In this document: one piece after another, positions 10,134-18,732 of the stretch
Layout of the letters: every line of letters begins with the position of its first letter
Position numbering within the stretch: the first letter of the stretch is position 1
Source of the DNA: CAWGMT01 sp963823675
Lineage (GTDB): Bacteria > Planctomycetota > Planctomycetia > Isosphaerales > Isosphaeraceae
Reading direction: 5' to 3'
NCBI GenBank assembly: GCA_963823675.1
Contig: CAWGMT010000016.1
Location: 434,001-498,000, forward strand
Length of the DNA stretch: 64,000 bases
The notes under the pieces: model-generated
Databases searched by the model: none
What the model saw: only the letters and a program-made list of their open reading frames with translations
What the model was told of the DNA's origin: nothing
Made by a program: the position numbers and the translations under genes

Positions 10134-11507
10134 ATGGATCGGCGCCACGTTCTGGGTTGGCTATCGGCTGGCGCCTGGGCGAGCTGTGCTGAACTCGGCT
10201 CCCGGCACTCGTCACTGGCACAGACTGCCCCGCCCAAGCCAGAGGAGAAGCCGCGGGGGCTGCCTCCGCTCAAGATCACCGACGTCAAGGCGATCCTCAC
10301 CGCTCCCAATCGGATCCGCCTGGTCATCGTCAAGGTTTCGACCAGCGAGCCGGGCCTCTACGGCCTGGGTTGCGCGACTTTTACTCAGCGGGCTCGCGTC
10401 GTGCAAACGGCGGTCGATCAATATCTCAGGCCGTTTCTCCTTGGTCGGGACGTCGACCAGATCGAGGACATCTGGCAGTCGTCCTACGTGAGCTCGTACT
10501 GGCGGAACGGTCCGGTACTCTTCAACGCGATGAGCGGCGTGGACATGGCGCTCTGGGACATCAAGGGCAAGCGAGCCAACATGCCCGTCTATCAACTTCT
10601 GGGCGGGAAGTGTCGTTTTGGCGCGGCCGTCTATGCCCACGTTCGAGGCCGTGATTTCAAGGAGGTCGAGGAAAACGCCCGCCAGGCGATGGCCAAAGGC
10701 TACCGGCATATCCGGGTGCAGGTCGCGATTCCCGGTCTGGCGACATACGGCACTGGCGTTGCCCCCGCGCTCACCGAGCCCAGCCAGGCCGAGACGATCG
10801 GCCCCACGACTCCCAAATCCATCTGGGAGCCAGGACCTTATATCCGCACCATCCCCAAGCTATTTGAACACCTGCGGTTGACTCTAGGCAGCGAGGTCGA
10901 GTTGCTTCACGACGTCCACGAGCGGATTACACCCAACCAAGCGGTCAACCTGTGCAAGGAGCTCGAGAAATACCATCTCTTCTTCCTGGAGGATCCGCTG
11001 CCGCCGGAGGAAAAAGACCACTTCCGGCTGATCCGCCAGCAATCGAGCATTCCGATCGCGATGGGTGAGCTTTTCAATACCCGGCAGGAATATGTGCCGC
11101 TCGTCGCCGAGCGGCTGATCGACTTCATCCGCATTCACATCTCGCAGATCGGCGGTCTCAGCATGGCACGAAAAGTGGCTGCTCTTTGCGAGTTCTTCGG
11201 GGTGAAAACCGCCTGGCACGGGCCCGGCGATTGTTCGCCGGTCGCTCATGCGGCTGGACTGGCGCTCGAGCTGGCCAGTCACAACTTCGGGATCCACGAA
11301 GGTTACGTCTTTCCGCCCCAGACGCGAGACGTTTTTCCCGGCTGCCCTGAGGTAAAGGACGGCTTCATGTATGCGCATGAGGCCCCGGGCCTGGGTATCG
11401 ACATCGACGAGAGGCTGGCCGCTAGGTTCCCCATCGCCGACGATCCACCCTTTGACTATCGCTGGGGCACGACGCGCAACCGCGATGGAACGGTAATCCG
11501 GCCATGA
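10134..11507 (+). CDS. mannonate dehydratase-like enolase-superfamily protein with export leader
   Basis: A 457-residue member of the mandelate racemase/enolase superfamily, closest in sequence style to the ManD/RspA group. Metal ligands appear as D260 (LLHDVHE), E286 (FFLEDPL) and E312 (MGELFN), and H262 follows D260. Their spacing (+2, +26, +52) equals that of the known ManD residues D210, H212, E236 and E262, implying a 50-residue N-terminal extension. That extension starts MDRRHVLGW and looks like a Tat-type export signal, unusual for this normally cytosolic family. The likely reaction is dehydration of a sugar acid (mannonate or gluconate class). An AAAGGAG ribosome site precedes the ATG. 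No sugar-acid transporter or kinase lies beside it. Confidence 0.82.
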   Translation: MDRRHVLGWLSAGAWASCAELGSRHSSLAQTAPPKPEEKPRGLPPLKITDVKAILTAPNRIRLVIVKVSTSEPGLYGLGCATFTQRARVVQTAVDQYLRPFLLGRDVDQIEDIWQSSYVSSYWRNGPVLFNAMSGVDMALWDIKGKRANMPVYQLLGGKCRFGAAVYAHVRGRDFKEVEENARQAMAKGYRHIRVQVAIPGLATYGTGVAPALTEPSQAETIGPTTPKSIWEPGPYIRTIPKLFEHLRLTLGSEVELLHDVHERITPNQAVNLCKELEKYHLFFLEDPLPPEEKDHFRLIRQQSSIPIAMGELFNTRQEYVPLVAERLIDFIRIHISQIGGLSMARKVAALCEFFGVKTAWHGPGDCSPVAHAAGLALELASHNFGIHEGYVFPPQTRDVFPGCPEVKDGFMYAHEAPGLGIDIDERLAARFPIADDPPFDYRWGTTRNRDGTVIRP

Positions 11508-11565
11508 TCCCGGTCGGGACAAACTCTTGAATCCCTGGTCCCTCTTCGGTCGCGGCACGACTGGG

Positions 11566-12525
11566 TCATGGCGGGTAAAGCGCATAGCCCGAAACGGCCG
11601 TAGGGATTTGGAAAACCGTCTTCCCCGCGGTCACGAACAGCGTTTTGCGGTCCGGTCCGCCGAACGCGAGGTTTGTACAGAGATCCTCGGGGATGGGAAT
11701 GCGGCCCAGGAGTTTACCCGCCGGGTTGACGACGTAGACTCCGGCCGGCACATCGGTCGTCTCGCCGGGATGGCGGGATAGCCAGATGCCTGCCGCGATC
11801 CATAAATTGCCTTGCTCGTCAAGCCGCATGCCGTCACCGCCGCGGCCCCGTCCGAAGTCAAAGATCAGACGCTGGCCGCTCAAGTCACCATTCTGGGCGA
11901 TGTTGAACGACCAGACCTTGCGATTTCCGCCGATCCGGGTGTGGCTGTCGATGACGTAAAGCGTCCGGGCGTCGGGTGTGATCGCCAGCCCGTTGGGACG
12001 CTCGATTTGAGGCTGCGACAACACGCGGGTGACGGTGCCTTCCGGGTCGATGCGATAGACCGCCTCAACGTCCAGCTCGAGCGCCGAGCGGTCATCGCCG
12101 TAGAAGGGGTCGGTGAACCAGACACGGTTCTTGATGTCGACGACAACGTCGTTGGGACTGTTGTACCGCTTGCCCTCAAATCGCTCGGTCAGAACCTCAA
12201 CGAGGCCGGTTTTCATGTCGGTGCGGACGATACGGCGCCGGCCGCCCGGCCCGAACTCAGCCCCCTCGCAACTGATCAACCGCCCCTGGGCGTCAAACGT
12301 ATTCCCGTTGGTCCGGCCGCTATCCGCGCGGAAGATTGAGAGTGTACCGTCGGGAATCATTCGATAAATGCAATTGCCGATGATGTCGCTGAAGAAGAGG
12401 TTGCCAAGGGCGTCGCAAGCAGGCCCCTCCAGCAAGCAAGTTCGGGCTGCAATCATCGTGGCGCCTTGGGGAGCGAGCAGGCCAGCCGGCGGCGCAGCCT
12501 CACTCGGAATGGGATTCGTCGCCAT
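11566..12525 (-). CDS. SMP-30/gluconolactonase-like beta-propeller protein
   Basis: About 319 residues from ATG 12525. I prefer this start because AGGAG stands just upstream; the frame continues up to 12714 but that part has no protein-like character. Repeating blades carry the SMP-30/gluconolaconase/LRE pattern: LEGPACDALGNLFFSD at the N-terminus, NSPNDVVVDIKNRVWFTDP, RPNGLAITPDARTLYVID, and GDGMRLDEQGNLWIA. The Glu, Asn and Asp metal ligands expected for the family are present in these segments. Such proteins are Ca- or Zn-dependent lactonases. It is convergent with the ManD-like gene, and both could act on sugar acids/lactones, which is inference only. No signal peptide is seen with this start. 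Confidence 0.82.
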   Translation of the reverse strand: MATNPIPSEAAPPAGLLAPQGATMIAARTCLLEGPACDALGNLFFSDIIGNCIYRMIPDGTLSIFRADSGRTNGNTFDAQGRLISCEGAEFGPGGRRRIVRTDMKTGLVEVLTERFEGKRYNSPNDVVVDIKNRVWFTDPFYGDDRSALELDVEAVYRIDPEGTVTRVLSQPQIERPNGLAITPDARTLYVIDSHTRIGGNRKVWSFNIAQNGDLSGQRLIFDFGRGRGGDGMRLDEQGNLWIAAGIWLSRHPGETTDVPAGVYVVNPAGKLLGRIPIPEDLCTNLAFGGPDRKTLFVTAGKTVFQIPTAVSGYALYPP

Positions 12526-12635
12526 GCAAATCGGCTCCTGGGGGTTGCTCGGCGGAACGATCGGTGATCGCTGGTTACTGGCGCAGCATAAGTTACGGCC
12601 TTCAGCCTTGCCAAGAAATAACCGGTGATCTTCGG

Positions 12636-13223
12636 TCACGAGCGCGGCACGGGATTGCCACACTCGCGGCAATGGGACACGCCCAGATGGACGGGCTTGT
12701 GACAGCGGGGGCACACCCTCAGACCAGCCTCGAACTTGACCACCGACGGCAGACCGGCGCCAGTCGTACCCATGCCCTCGTCGGTAACCCGTTCCTGCGC
12801 GGCCATAGGTGCGCCGGCACCGTGCTCGTTACCCTGAGGTGACCGCGATAAGTGTCGCGCAGCCCACCGTTCCAGTCGGGAAAGGTCGTCGGCGCTCAAC
12901 TCCTCAGTCCGCGCCTCGGAATCCGCCGGGAGCGGACCTCGCGACGGTCCTGATGCCGACAGCACGGACGCGGGAACCGGCACGACGCGCCCGCAATCAG
13001 GACACTTGCCAGCCGCGGGTTGACCTTCGGCGGCAACCTTCAAGCGCCGGCCGCAGGGACAGTAGAATCGATAATACCCATCATCGGGCTGGTCAGATTT
13101 TCGAGTTTGCCCCTCGGGTCGCCGCAGGCGGATATGGGCTCCGCATTTGGGACAGTCGATCCGGTCGGGACTGTCAGCCCCAACTCCGATTTTCTCGCCG
13201 CACCGGCAAGTTACCCGAGCCAT
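12636..13223 (-). CDS. zinc-ribbon protein of unknown function
   Basis: A 195-residue protein with three separate zinc-ribbon-like CxC/CxxC clusters: CRCG with CPKCG (residues 6-28), CPCGRR with CPDCG (about 55-77), and CPRCHKP with CRECG (C-terminal 30 residues). The linker is rich in Ser, Glu and Ala. This organisation is common in small planctomycete proteins of unknown role. It lies between larE and the SMP-30 gene in the same direction. Confidence 0.7.
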   Translation of the reverse strand: MARVTCRCGEKIGVGADSPDRIDCPKCGAHIRLRRPEGQTRKSDQPDDGYYRFYCPCGRRLKVAAEGQPAAGKCPDCGRVVPVPASVLSASGPSRGPLPADSEARTEELSADDLSRLERWAARHLSRSPQGNEHGAGAPMAAQERVTDEGMGTTGAGLPSVVKFEAGLRVCPRCHKPVHLGVSHCRECGNPVPRS

Positions 13224-13300
13224 GAGAACAACCTGGTGTTGAGTGCTGGTTTTGAATGAGTAGATTGCGCGTGGAGGCGAAAGAGCTGCTGGGAGCCTCT

Positions 13301-14197
13301 TTACTTCCCCTGCGCCGTGGGCAACGTGCCGCGCCCCACTCCTCGGAGTAGATTCTCCACGGGGATGACGCTGTTGAGACTTCCGGAGCGGAATCCTTCG
13401 AGATCAAGCGTAATGAATTGGAAACCAAGGCTGCGAAACGCCGAGATCAACTCGCCGCGAAGTTCCAGCTCGATCAAGCCAGAGAGGTCGTCGAGCGGGA
13501 CTTCAATCCGGGCCAGGTTGCCCTCGTGGAAGCGTACCCGCAAATTGCGAAAACCGCGCCTGCGCAGCCACTGTTCGGCCTGGTCGATCATCCGGACCTT
13601 TTCGGAGGTGACGCCTTCGCCGTAAGCGATCCGGCTCGAGAGGCAAGGCGTCGCCGGCTTGTCCCAGGTCGGAAGGTCCCATGCCCGCGCCAGGGCGCGG
13701 ACATCGGCTTTGCTCAAATTGCACTCTTGAAGCGGATGCCGCACTCCATGCTCACCGGCGGCAATCAGGCCAGGGCGATAGTCTCCCATGTCGTCGGTGT
13801 TGGCTCCCGAGACGATCACATCGCCCCCCAGCTCCTCCCGCATGCCCGACAGCCGGCCGTAGAGCTCGCTCTTGCAGAAGTAGCAGCGGTCAGGCTGGTT
13901 CCGCAGATAATTCGGATCGGCAAACTCGTCGGTGCGAACCACCCGGTGGCGGATGCCGATTCTCCGCGCCAGTTCCTGAGCCTCCTCCAGCTCTCCGGAA
14001 GCCAGGCTGTCGGAAACCGCCGTCACGGCAATCGCGGCATCACCGAGGGCCTCATAGGCCGCCTGAGCGACAACCGTGCTGTCGATGCCCCCCGAAAAGG
14101 CGACAACCACCCGGCCGTAACTGCGGAGCGTGCCCAGTAGGTTCTCCCGCTGAGCGTTCCGCATCGGGTCGGTTTCGGTCCACCTGCTACCGCTCAA
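13301..14197 (-). CDS. larE: ATP-dependent sacrificial sulfur transferase LarE
   Basis: A 298-residue PP-loop enzyme. The pyrophosphate loop reads AFSGGIDSTV (residues 33-42), followed by CYFCKSELY (about 105-113) and GANTDDMGDYRPGL. The sacrificial cysteine position is C185 in KPATPCLSSRI. LarE donates sulfur from this cysteine to pyridinium-dicarboxylate adenylate while making the nickel-pincer cofactor. No larB, larC or larA is present in the window. The start is TTG at 14197 behind GGAGGT; an ATG at 14164 is the alternative. Confidence 0.9.
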   Translation of the reverse strand: MSGSRWTETDPMRNAQRENLLGTLRSYGRVVVAFSGGIDSTVVAQAAYEALGDAAIAVTAVSDSLASGELEEAQELARRIGIRHRVVRTDEFADPNYLRNQPDRCYFCKSELYGRLSGMREELGGDVIVSGANTDDMGDYRPGLIAAGEHGVRHPLQECNLSKADVRALARAWDLPTWDKPATPCLSSRIAYGEGVTSEKVRMIDQAEQWLRRRGFRNLRVRFHEGNLARIEVPLDDLSGLIELELRGELISAFRSLGFQFITLDLEGFRSGSLNSVIPVENLLRGVGRGTLPTAQGK

Positions 14198-14775
14198 GCG
14201 CCACCTCCATCCGTCCGGTCGTCCGGTTCCTTGATCCAGGGTGAGGTTTACTCCTCAGAGATTGTACAGTGGTCAGGGACTCGCCCTCAAGGCGCGCGCT
14301 GATTGCACGAGACGCTGGGGCTACCGGCGCGAGCTGATCCGACCTACCGCTTTGCCGGGAACCAGACCCGGGCTCACGATCCCATCTACCGCGAAGATCA
14401 AGAACCGGTCCGTCGTTTGGACATGCCACCCGGCATGTTGCACCATGGCCGCCAATCGCGGTGTGCGAACGCGGCCCCCGATCCCATGCGCGACGAACCC
14501 ATGGGTTGGCGTCGCGGTCAGCGGGGACGCAGACCATATACATGTTGGAATGAACATTGATTCCAGCCGCGTCTGGGTTGAGGACACTGCGCCCCGCTGA
14601 CGAGGCGGGGACGGGGACGGTGCGCGATCTCTCCCGCGACTTGTTGGGCTTGGCTGGCTTGTTGGGCTTTGCGAATAGAACCAGATCTCCCCGACCCAAG
14701 TTCGCGGATGCGGATGCCGGCTCCGCTGGAGGAGGTGTTTGTCTCGATCGGCCGCGGAAACCGGGACGCTCTGGT
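14198..14775. other. gene-poor stretch between larE and the antitoxin gene
   Basis: About 580 bp with no ORF I can support on either strand. At about 14600-14625 lies a GGGGACGGGGAC motif that recalls the ends of the REP-associated transposase element 0.9 kb away, so this may be debris of a similar element. The reading frames that cross the stretch have the low-complexity Ser/Arg/Pro composition of shadow frames. Confidence 0.4.
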
Positions 14776-15042
14776 TTACGAGGAAGCCTCAAGTCTCTTA
14801 CGGATGTCAGCCAGCGTCGAGACGCGACCAAGATCCGCTTCCCGTCGGCTCTCCTCGGCGAGTCTGCGAAACGACTCGTTTTCGTCGAGCAGGCGGTCGA
14901 TGAAGTCGGGATCGTCCGTGTGGATCGGGACGAGCTCGAATTTCGGGATCCCTCCAACCGTGACGATCACCGGAGATTGTTGGCACTCTTCTGCATAACC
15001 TTCAAGATTCGCCTTCGCCTCGTTCAGGTCGATCACTTTCAT
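14776..15042 (-). CDS. Phd/YefM-like antitoxin
   Basis: An 88-residue protein starting MKVIDLNEAKANLEGY, with a predicted N-terminal DNA-binding fold like the Phd/YefM family (IDLNEAK, then VIVTVGGIPKFELVPI), and a charged C-terminal tail (EESRREADL, LADIRKRLE) of the kind that wraps the toxin. It directly follows the RelE/ParE-like toxin gene. When the toxin frame is restored, the two overlap by 41 bases, so the pair would be translationally coupled with toxin first. Confidence 0.72.
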   Translation of the reverse strand: MKVIDLNEAKANLEGYAEECQQSPVIVTVGGIPKFELVPIHTDDPDFIDRLLDENESFRRLAEESRREADLGRVSTLADIRKRLEASS

Positions 15043-15344
15043 GGGCGGAATACTCCTCGCCTTGCACGATGAGTCGGTTGCCGACTTTCTCCCCGATGAC
15101 CTGGACTTGGACGACATGCCTTTTGATCATCGACATCGTAGAGGACCCGATAATCACCGAGCCGAAGTTCCCAGCCGGCAACGGGGTTCGGCCGCATTTC
15201 TTTGATACGGCGGGATCGGTGGGTCGGCTGGTGGCTGAGATGGATCTCCAGGCTGTCGATGATCATTCGCCGTGGATAGGAAGTCAACGCCCTCAATTGG
15301 GCCTCGGCTCGTTCGGTCAGAAGGATTTGGTACGGCTCGGGCAT
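15002..15344 (-). pseudogene. RelE/ParE-family toxin, frameshifted
   Basis: The N-terminal 70 residues read as a RelE/ParE toxin: YQILLTERAEAQLRAL, then RIKEMRPNPVAGWELRLGDY and RVLYDVDD. The open frame then turns to nonsense and stops at 15039. A switch of frame at about 15119-15124, next to an AAAAGG run, restores the family ending VVQVQVIGEKVGNRLIVQG and a stop at 15002. One extra base therefore breaks the gene. In this state the encoded toxin lacks its C-terminal strands and is probably inactive, unless the shift is a sequencing error or is bypassed. The gene precedes the antitoxin. Confidence 0.65.
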
Positions 15345-15470
15345 CCGTGGTTATGTTCTCGAAGCGACGCGATGCCTCCGCTCCCCGAACCCAGTATGTC
15401 GTACGATCACTCTTTGGAGGATACCGCAATCTTCGAGGTGTTGAAACGGGGATGGGCGCGGAAGGCGTGG

Positions 15471-16107
15471 GGGACAGAAACAGGGACGCAGGACAGAAAC
15501 CGGGACGCACCTAGTGGTCGCGCCGTCGTTTTGGCACCATTCAGCGTTATGCCTAGAACAGCGAGACTAGCACCTGGCGGGCTTGTTTACTGTGGACTAC
15601 GGACCTCTCTATCAGGGACGATTCAAGAGCTTCCCGGTGCAATGTGACGACCATCTCCGGTCCCTCCTGCGTTATGTCGAGCGAAATCCTTTGTCGGCGG
15701 GTCTCGTCGAGCGGGCGCAGCTTTGGCGCTGGAGCAGTCTGTGGTCGAGGGCACACGGTGACAATGCGGTCAAGGCGTTGCTATCGCCCTGGCCGGTGGA
15801 ACGGCCGGCGAAATGGACGGTTCGCGTCAACTCCCCTCTAACCGCGAAGGAATTAGACCGAGTGCGGGTGAGCCTCGCCAGAGGACGTCCCTACGGCGTG
15901 GACAACCGGGTGATGCAAACTGTAAGCCAACCGGGTTTGCAGCACACGTTTGGTCCGGAAGGCCGGACCCGCAAAGCGAGTCAAGTTGCGGACGAGATGA
16001 CAAACTTGCGCCAGGTGGGTGCTGGCAATGCCAAACGCAAAAGAACCGAAAGCCGGCCCGGCCCGGTTCCACCGACCGCTAACTAGCTGCGTCCTTGTTT
16101 CCGTCCC
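15471..16107 (+). mobile_element. deleted REP-associated transposase element with terminal inverted repeats
   Basis: The left end 15471-15491 and the right end 16087-16107 are inverted repeats that match at 19 of 21 positions. The left end begins GGGACAGAAACAGGGACGC. They enclose a broken IS200-like (RayT) transposase gene. On the right the element enters the 3' end of an AAA ATPase gene whose last eight codons come from element DNA, so it either inserted there or caused a deletion. A second partial copy of the end motif (GGACAGAAACCGGGACGC) lies just inside the left end. Confidence 0.6.
15549..16086 (+). pseudogene. REP-associated tyrosine transposase (RayT), internal deletion
   Basis: The first codons (15549 on) give MPRTARLAPGGLVY, the standard start of planctomycete RayT proteins. 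The HUH domain that should follow is absent. After a frame change at about 15590 the sequence resumes at LYQGRFKSFPVQ and continues through RYVERNPLSAGLVERA and RWSSLW to the end, which is the normal C-terminal half. About 60-80 residues including the HUH metal-binding motif are therefore missing. The product cannot transpose itself, but its repeats might be moved in trans. Confidence 0.65.
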
Positions 16108-16927
16108 ATGCCAAATTAAATACACCTAATTTAATCTGGACAGTTGAGCGAAGTTCGCATGCCCTCGCAATGCTTAGTCCCAGCAAGTGTGCATAATGCG
16201 GAAAACCATTAGACAGACCGACAATCTCACCCAACACCGTTTGATCAACGTGCAAATTTAGCCTTTTGCATCCATTAGTGATAATCTCTTTTATTTCATC
16301 ATCAGTCATGGAGGGTAGCTCAATTTGCACCATATTTCTCTGAATAGAAGGATGTTCCCCAATCAGTTCCGCGATGCTTGCACCCACACCAACTATAACG
16401 ACCGTCACGCGGACCGCGTTATCAGATATATTCTTAATCAGATCGGCCATGCGTGATTTCGCCGGCTCTTCGGAAATACGGTCAAACTCGTCAAGGATAA
16501 AAACTGCCTTTGACTGGACCCCGCCCAGCACGTCAGCAACCTCTGCCGGAGACACGTCCCCATCGTGGTCGATGTAATCCCGCAAACAATTATGCGAGTT
16601 GACTTCCTCCTGCGAGAATCCAAAGACCTTTTTCTTAAATTTGACCGATGCCTTTTGAAGCACTCGATTCCAGATCGAAGCAAAATTATCAGTGGAATCG
16701 CAATTTATCTTCACAGTCCAAATGTCAGGAAGAAGCTCGCCGAGAATGTTGGCGAGCGACGTTTTCCCTACTCCCCGTTGGCCGAAAACCATGGGATGAC
16801 GACCGGGGCTAGGAATCGTCTCTAGCACTCGCTGAATCTGCTTCACGCGCCCAGCGAATAGTTCTCGCTTGTCAATCGGAGCGCCGGGTGTGAACACTTC
16901 ATGCACGTCTGGTCGTACAGCACTCAT
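16079..16927 (-). CDS. AAA/Orc1-Cdc6-like ATPase, C-terminus truncated
   Basis: A 282-residue ATPase. It begins with the conserved block EVFTPGAPIDKRELFAGR. Walker A is FGQRGVGKTSLAN (about residues 48-60), Walker B is FILDEFDR (about 145-152), and a sensor-like segment VTVVIVGVGAS follows. Proteins of this type are about 100 residues longer; here the natural sequence stops near FNLAW and the last residues and stop codon come from the inverted-repeat end of the transposase element. The GC content is clearly below that of the surroundings, which suggests recent transfer. The start has GAGGGG upstream. It may be a stand-alone AAA protein of a defence or mobile module; the partner is lost. Confidence 0.72.
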   Translation of the reverse strand: MSAVRPDVHEVFTPGAPIDKRELFAGRVKQIQRVLETIPSPGRHPMVFGQRGVGKTSLANILGELLPDIWTVKINCDSTDNFASIWNRVLQKASVKFKKKVFGFSQEEVNSHNCLRDYIDHDGDVSPAEVADVLGGVQSKAVFILDEFDRISEEPAKSRMADLIKNISDNAVRVTVVIVGVGASIAELIGEHPSIQRNMVQIELPSMTDDEIKEIITNGCKRLNLHVDQTVLGEIVGLSNGFPHYAHLLGLSIARACELRSTVQIKLGVFNLAWDGNKDAAS

Positions 16928-17126
16928 CCCAGGAACCCCTCACGGCGTCTCGCCATGTGATATGCCTCAATGACCGCGTCCATCCTCAAACCCCCGCTCT
17001 TCGCAACTAGCATCGCCTCAACCATACCAATGCTGCGGCCGCCATCGCTGAAGAAAACGATTCTATCGACCCCATCCTATTCCTTCCAGGCACATGACAT
17101 TCGCAACCCCATCGCCCATCTTTTTC
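16928..17126. other. AT-richer intergenic region before recombinase 1
   Basis: Between the divergent AAA ATPase gene and recombinase 1. Other than the promoter and palindrome at its right end (listed separately) it holds no ORF with a ribosome site or family resemblance. Confidence 0.35.
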
Positions 17127-17154
17127 TTGCGTCTTTTTCCGGGCCCGTTATAGT
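17127..17154 (+). promoter_or_regulatory. promoter of recombinase 1 overlapping palindromic site S1
   Basis: TTGCGT (17127-17132) and TATAGT (17149-17154) are 16 bp apart. The -10 box lies within the left arm of palindrome S1 (17150-17181). If the recombinase binds S1 it should block its own promoter, so autoregulation is likely. The boxes are seen; their use is inferred. Confidence 0.5.
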
Positions 17155-17181
17155 TCGGATAAACTGGGTTATCCGAACTAT
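17150..17181 (+). repeat. dif/lox-like palindromic site S1
   Basis: A perfect 13-bp inverted repeat: left arm ATAGTTCGGATAA (17150-17162), 6-bp centre ACTGGG, right arm TTATCCGAACTAT (17169-17181). Two arms around a 6-8 bp centre is the layout of tyrosine recombinase core sites such as loxP and dif, and the inner ATAA/TTAT matches the dif consensus. It lies 22 bp before recombinase 1. Confidence 0.65.
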
Positions 17182-17202
17182 GATCGGGGCTGGAAGGAGC
17201 CG

Positions 17203-18255
17203 ATGACGATGAGCGAGGCAGCACACGGAGAGGTTGTGGAATTGGTCCCGGTCGTCGCCGAGCCCATTCCCGCGTTTGCCGGCACCCTACCCGCCGACCT
17301 CCGCGAGCAAATGACCAAGGCCGTCAAGGCATGGATGCGCCGCACGCCATCGCCGCATACCCGCCGGGCGTATCAGAGCGACCTCGACCAGTTCCTCAGC
17401 TTCGCCGGCATCCCGGCCGGAGCCTGGGAGCAGCTCGCCGCCGTGCGCCCCGAGGACGTGTCAGACTGGCGCGACGCCCTGGCGGCCGACGAACAGACCA
17501 ACAGCACCATCCGCCGCAAGATGACCGCCTTACGCTCGCTGTTCTCCTACCTCAAGACCTACGGCTATACCGGAGCCAATCCCGCCCACAGCGATTTTGT
17601 CGCCGCACCCAAGGTGCCCCGCGACGGCAAGACCGTCGGCCTGTCACCGCACGACTGCCGCCGGTTGCTGGATGCCCCGAGGGTGCAGGACCTGACGATC
17701 AAGGATGAAGACAGGCGAAGCCTGCCGGTCGGCATCCGCGACCGCGCCCTGCTCGCCGTGCTGGCCTATTCCGGCTGCCGCGTCGGCGAGCTGGTCAAGC
17801 TTAAAGTGCGGGACTTCCGCACCAATGGCGAGCACCGCGTCCTCAACGTCACCGGCAAGGGCAACAAGGAGCGCACCACGCCGCTGCACCCGGAGGCGGT
17901 GGAGCGGCTGGTGGCGTGGCTTGAATTGCCGGGCATCCGCGACGATGCCGCGGCCCCCCTCTTCCGTCCCCAGCGCTCGGCACGGAACCACGGACGCGAC
18001 GGCTTCCGGTCACGGCCGATGACCACCCGCGCCGTCGAAAAGCTCATCAGCCGCTATGTCGAGGCACTCGGCCTCGACGCCAACGTCACCGTGCATTCGC
18101 TCCGCGTCACGGCGCTCACCACGGCCAGGGAACGCGGCAGCGACATCATCGACCTCCAGGACTTCGCCGGGCACGCCGACCCGAGGACCACCCTCACCTA
18201 CATCCGCTCACGCGACCGCCTCAGCAAAAGCCCGGCGTATGTGCTGAAATACTGA
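17203..18255 (+). CDS. tyrosine recombinase/integrase 1
   Basis: A 350-residue XerC/D-like recombinase. Residues 40-135 form the SAM-like core-binding domain (SPHTRRAYQSDLDQFL). The catalytic set is complete: R193 (YSGCRVGEL), K219 (TGKGNKER), H298 and R301 (VHSLRVTA), H324 (FAGHADPRTT) and nucleophile Y333 (LTYIRSRD). The end is short, without a long C-terminal extension. It should act on core sites with paired arms, and palindrome S1 just upstream is the obvious candidate. An alternative start is ATG 17209. GGAAGGAG precedes the gene. Confidence 0.9.
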   Translation: MTMSEAAHGEVVELVPVVAEPIPAFAGTLPADLREQMTKAVKAWMRRTPSPHTRRAYQSDLDQFLSFAGIPAGAWEQLAAVRPEDVSDWRDALAADEQTNSTIRRKMTALRSLFSYLKTYGYTGANPAHSDFVAAPKVPRDGKTVGLSPHDCRRLLDAPRVQDLTIKDEDRRSLPVGIRDRALLAVLAYSGCRVGELVKLKVRDFRTNGEHRVLNVTGKGNKERTTPLHPEAVERLVAWLELPGIRDDAAAPLFRPQRSARNHGRDGFRSRPMTTRAVEKLISRYVEALGLDANVTVHSLRVTALTTARERGSDIIDLQDFAGHADPRTTLTYIRSRDRLSKSPAYVLKY

Positions 18256-18384
18256 ACCGCACCAGCGATGAGGCCACGCTCTGGGATGCGATAAACCTTT
18301 TCGCACGTTATCCTCAAAGAGAGGCGATCGTCAAAACTGAACGGGTGCTCACCGGAATGGGTACGGGACGCGGGAGATTGTGAG

Positions 18385-18732
18385 ATGGACATGGACATGA
18401 TGCAAGGCGAATGGCAAGTAGTCAGGATCGAACGGCCGGGTTCCCCCGGCAATCCCGACGAGCTGGTGCGGGCACGGTACGTCTTCGACGGAGATTGCGT
18501 CACGCTCATGGATGCCGAGCGGAAGGTCTGGGAAGGGGTGTTCCGCCTAGAACCGGCGGAAGAACCGAAGGCGATCGACTTCACAGGCACGTCGGACCCG
18601 CACAAGGCAGAAAACGGGTTTGGAATCTATCGGTTCGAGGGGGATGCCTTGACGATCTGCATCGGCAAAGAGCGGCCACCCGAGTTCAGCGGGAAGGAGG
18701 CCATACTTATCGAGTTGTCGCGCATCGCCTGA
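18385..18732 (+). CDS. TIGR03067 domain protein
   Basis: A 115-residue protein with the two hallmarks of the TIGR03067 family: MQGEWQVVRIE at the N-terminus and LTICIGKERPPEFSG at the C-terminus. The family is expanded in planctomycetes, with no known biochemical function, and forms a small lipocalin-like beta-barrel by prediction. Longer members have a signal peptide; this one has none, so it is cytosolic or N-terminally shortened. It is the only cargo gene between sites S1 and S2. Confidence 0.72.
   Translation: MDMDMMQGEWQVVRIERPGSPGNPDELVRARYVFDGDCVTLMDAERKVWEGVFRLEPAEEPKAIDFTGTSDPHKAENGFGIYRFEGDALTICIGKERPPEFSGKEAILIELSRIA

Noticed and set aside
14187..14957. Long minus-strand open frame (256 codons)
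   Set aside because: Ser/Arg-rich shadow frame crossing the antitoxin gene; no family resemblance.
18280..18325. GCGATAA ... TTATCC pair after recombinase 1
   Set aside because: The centre is 13 bp, not 6, and the outer arms do not pair.
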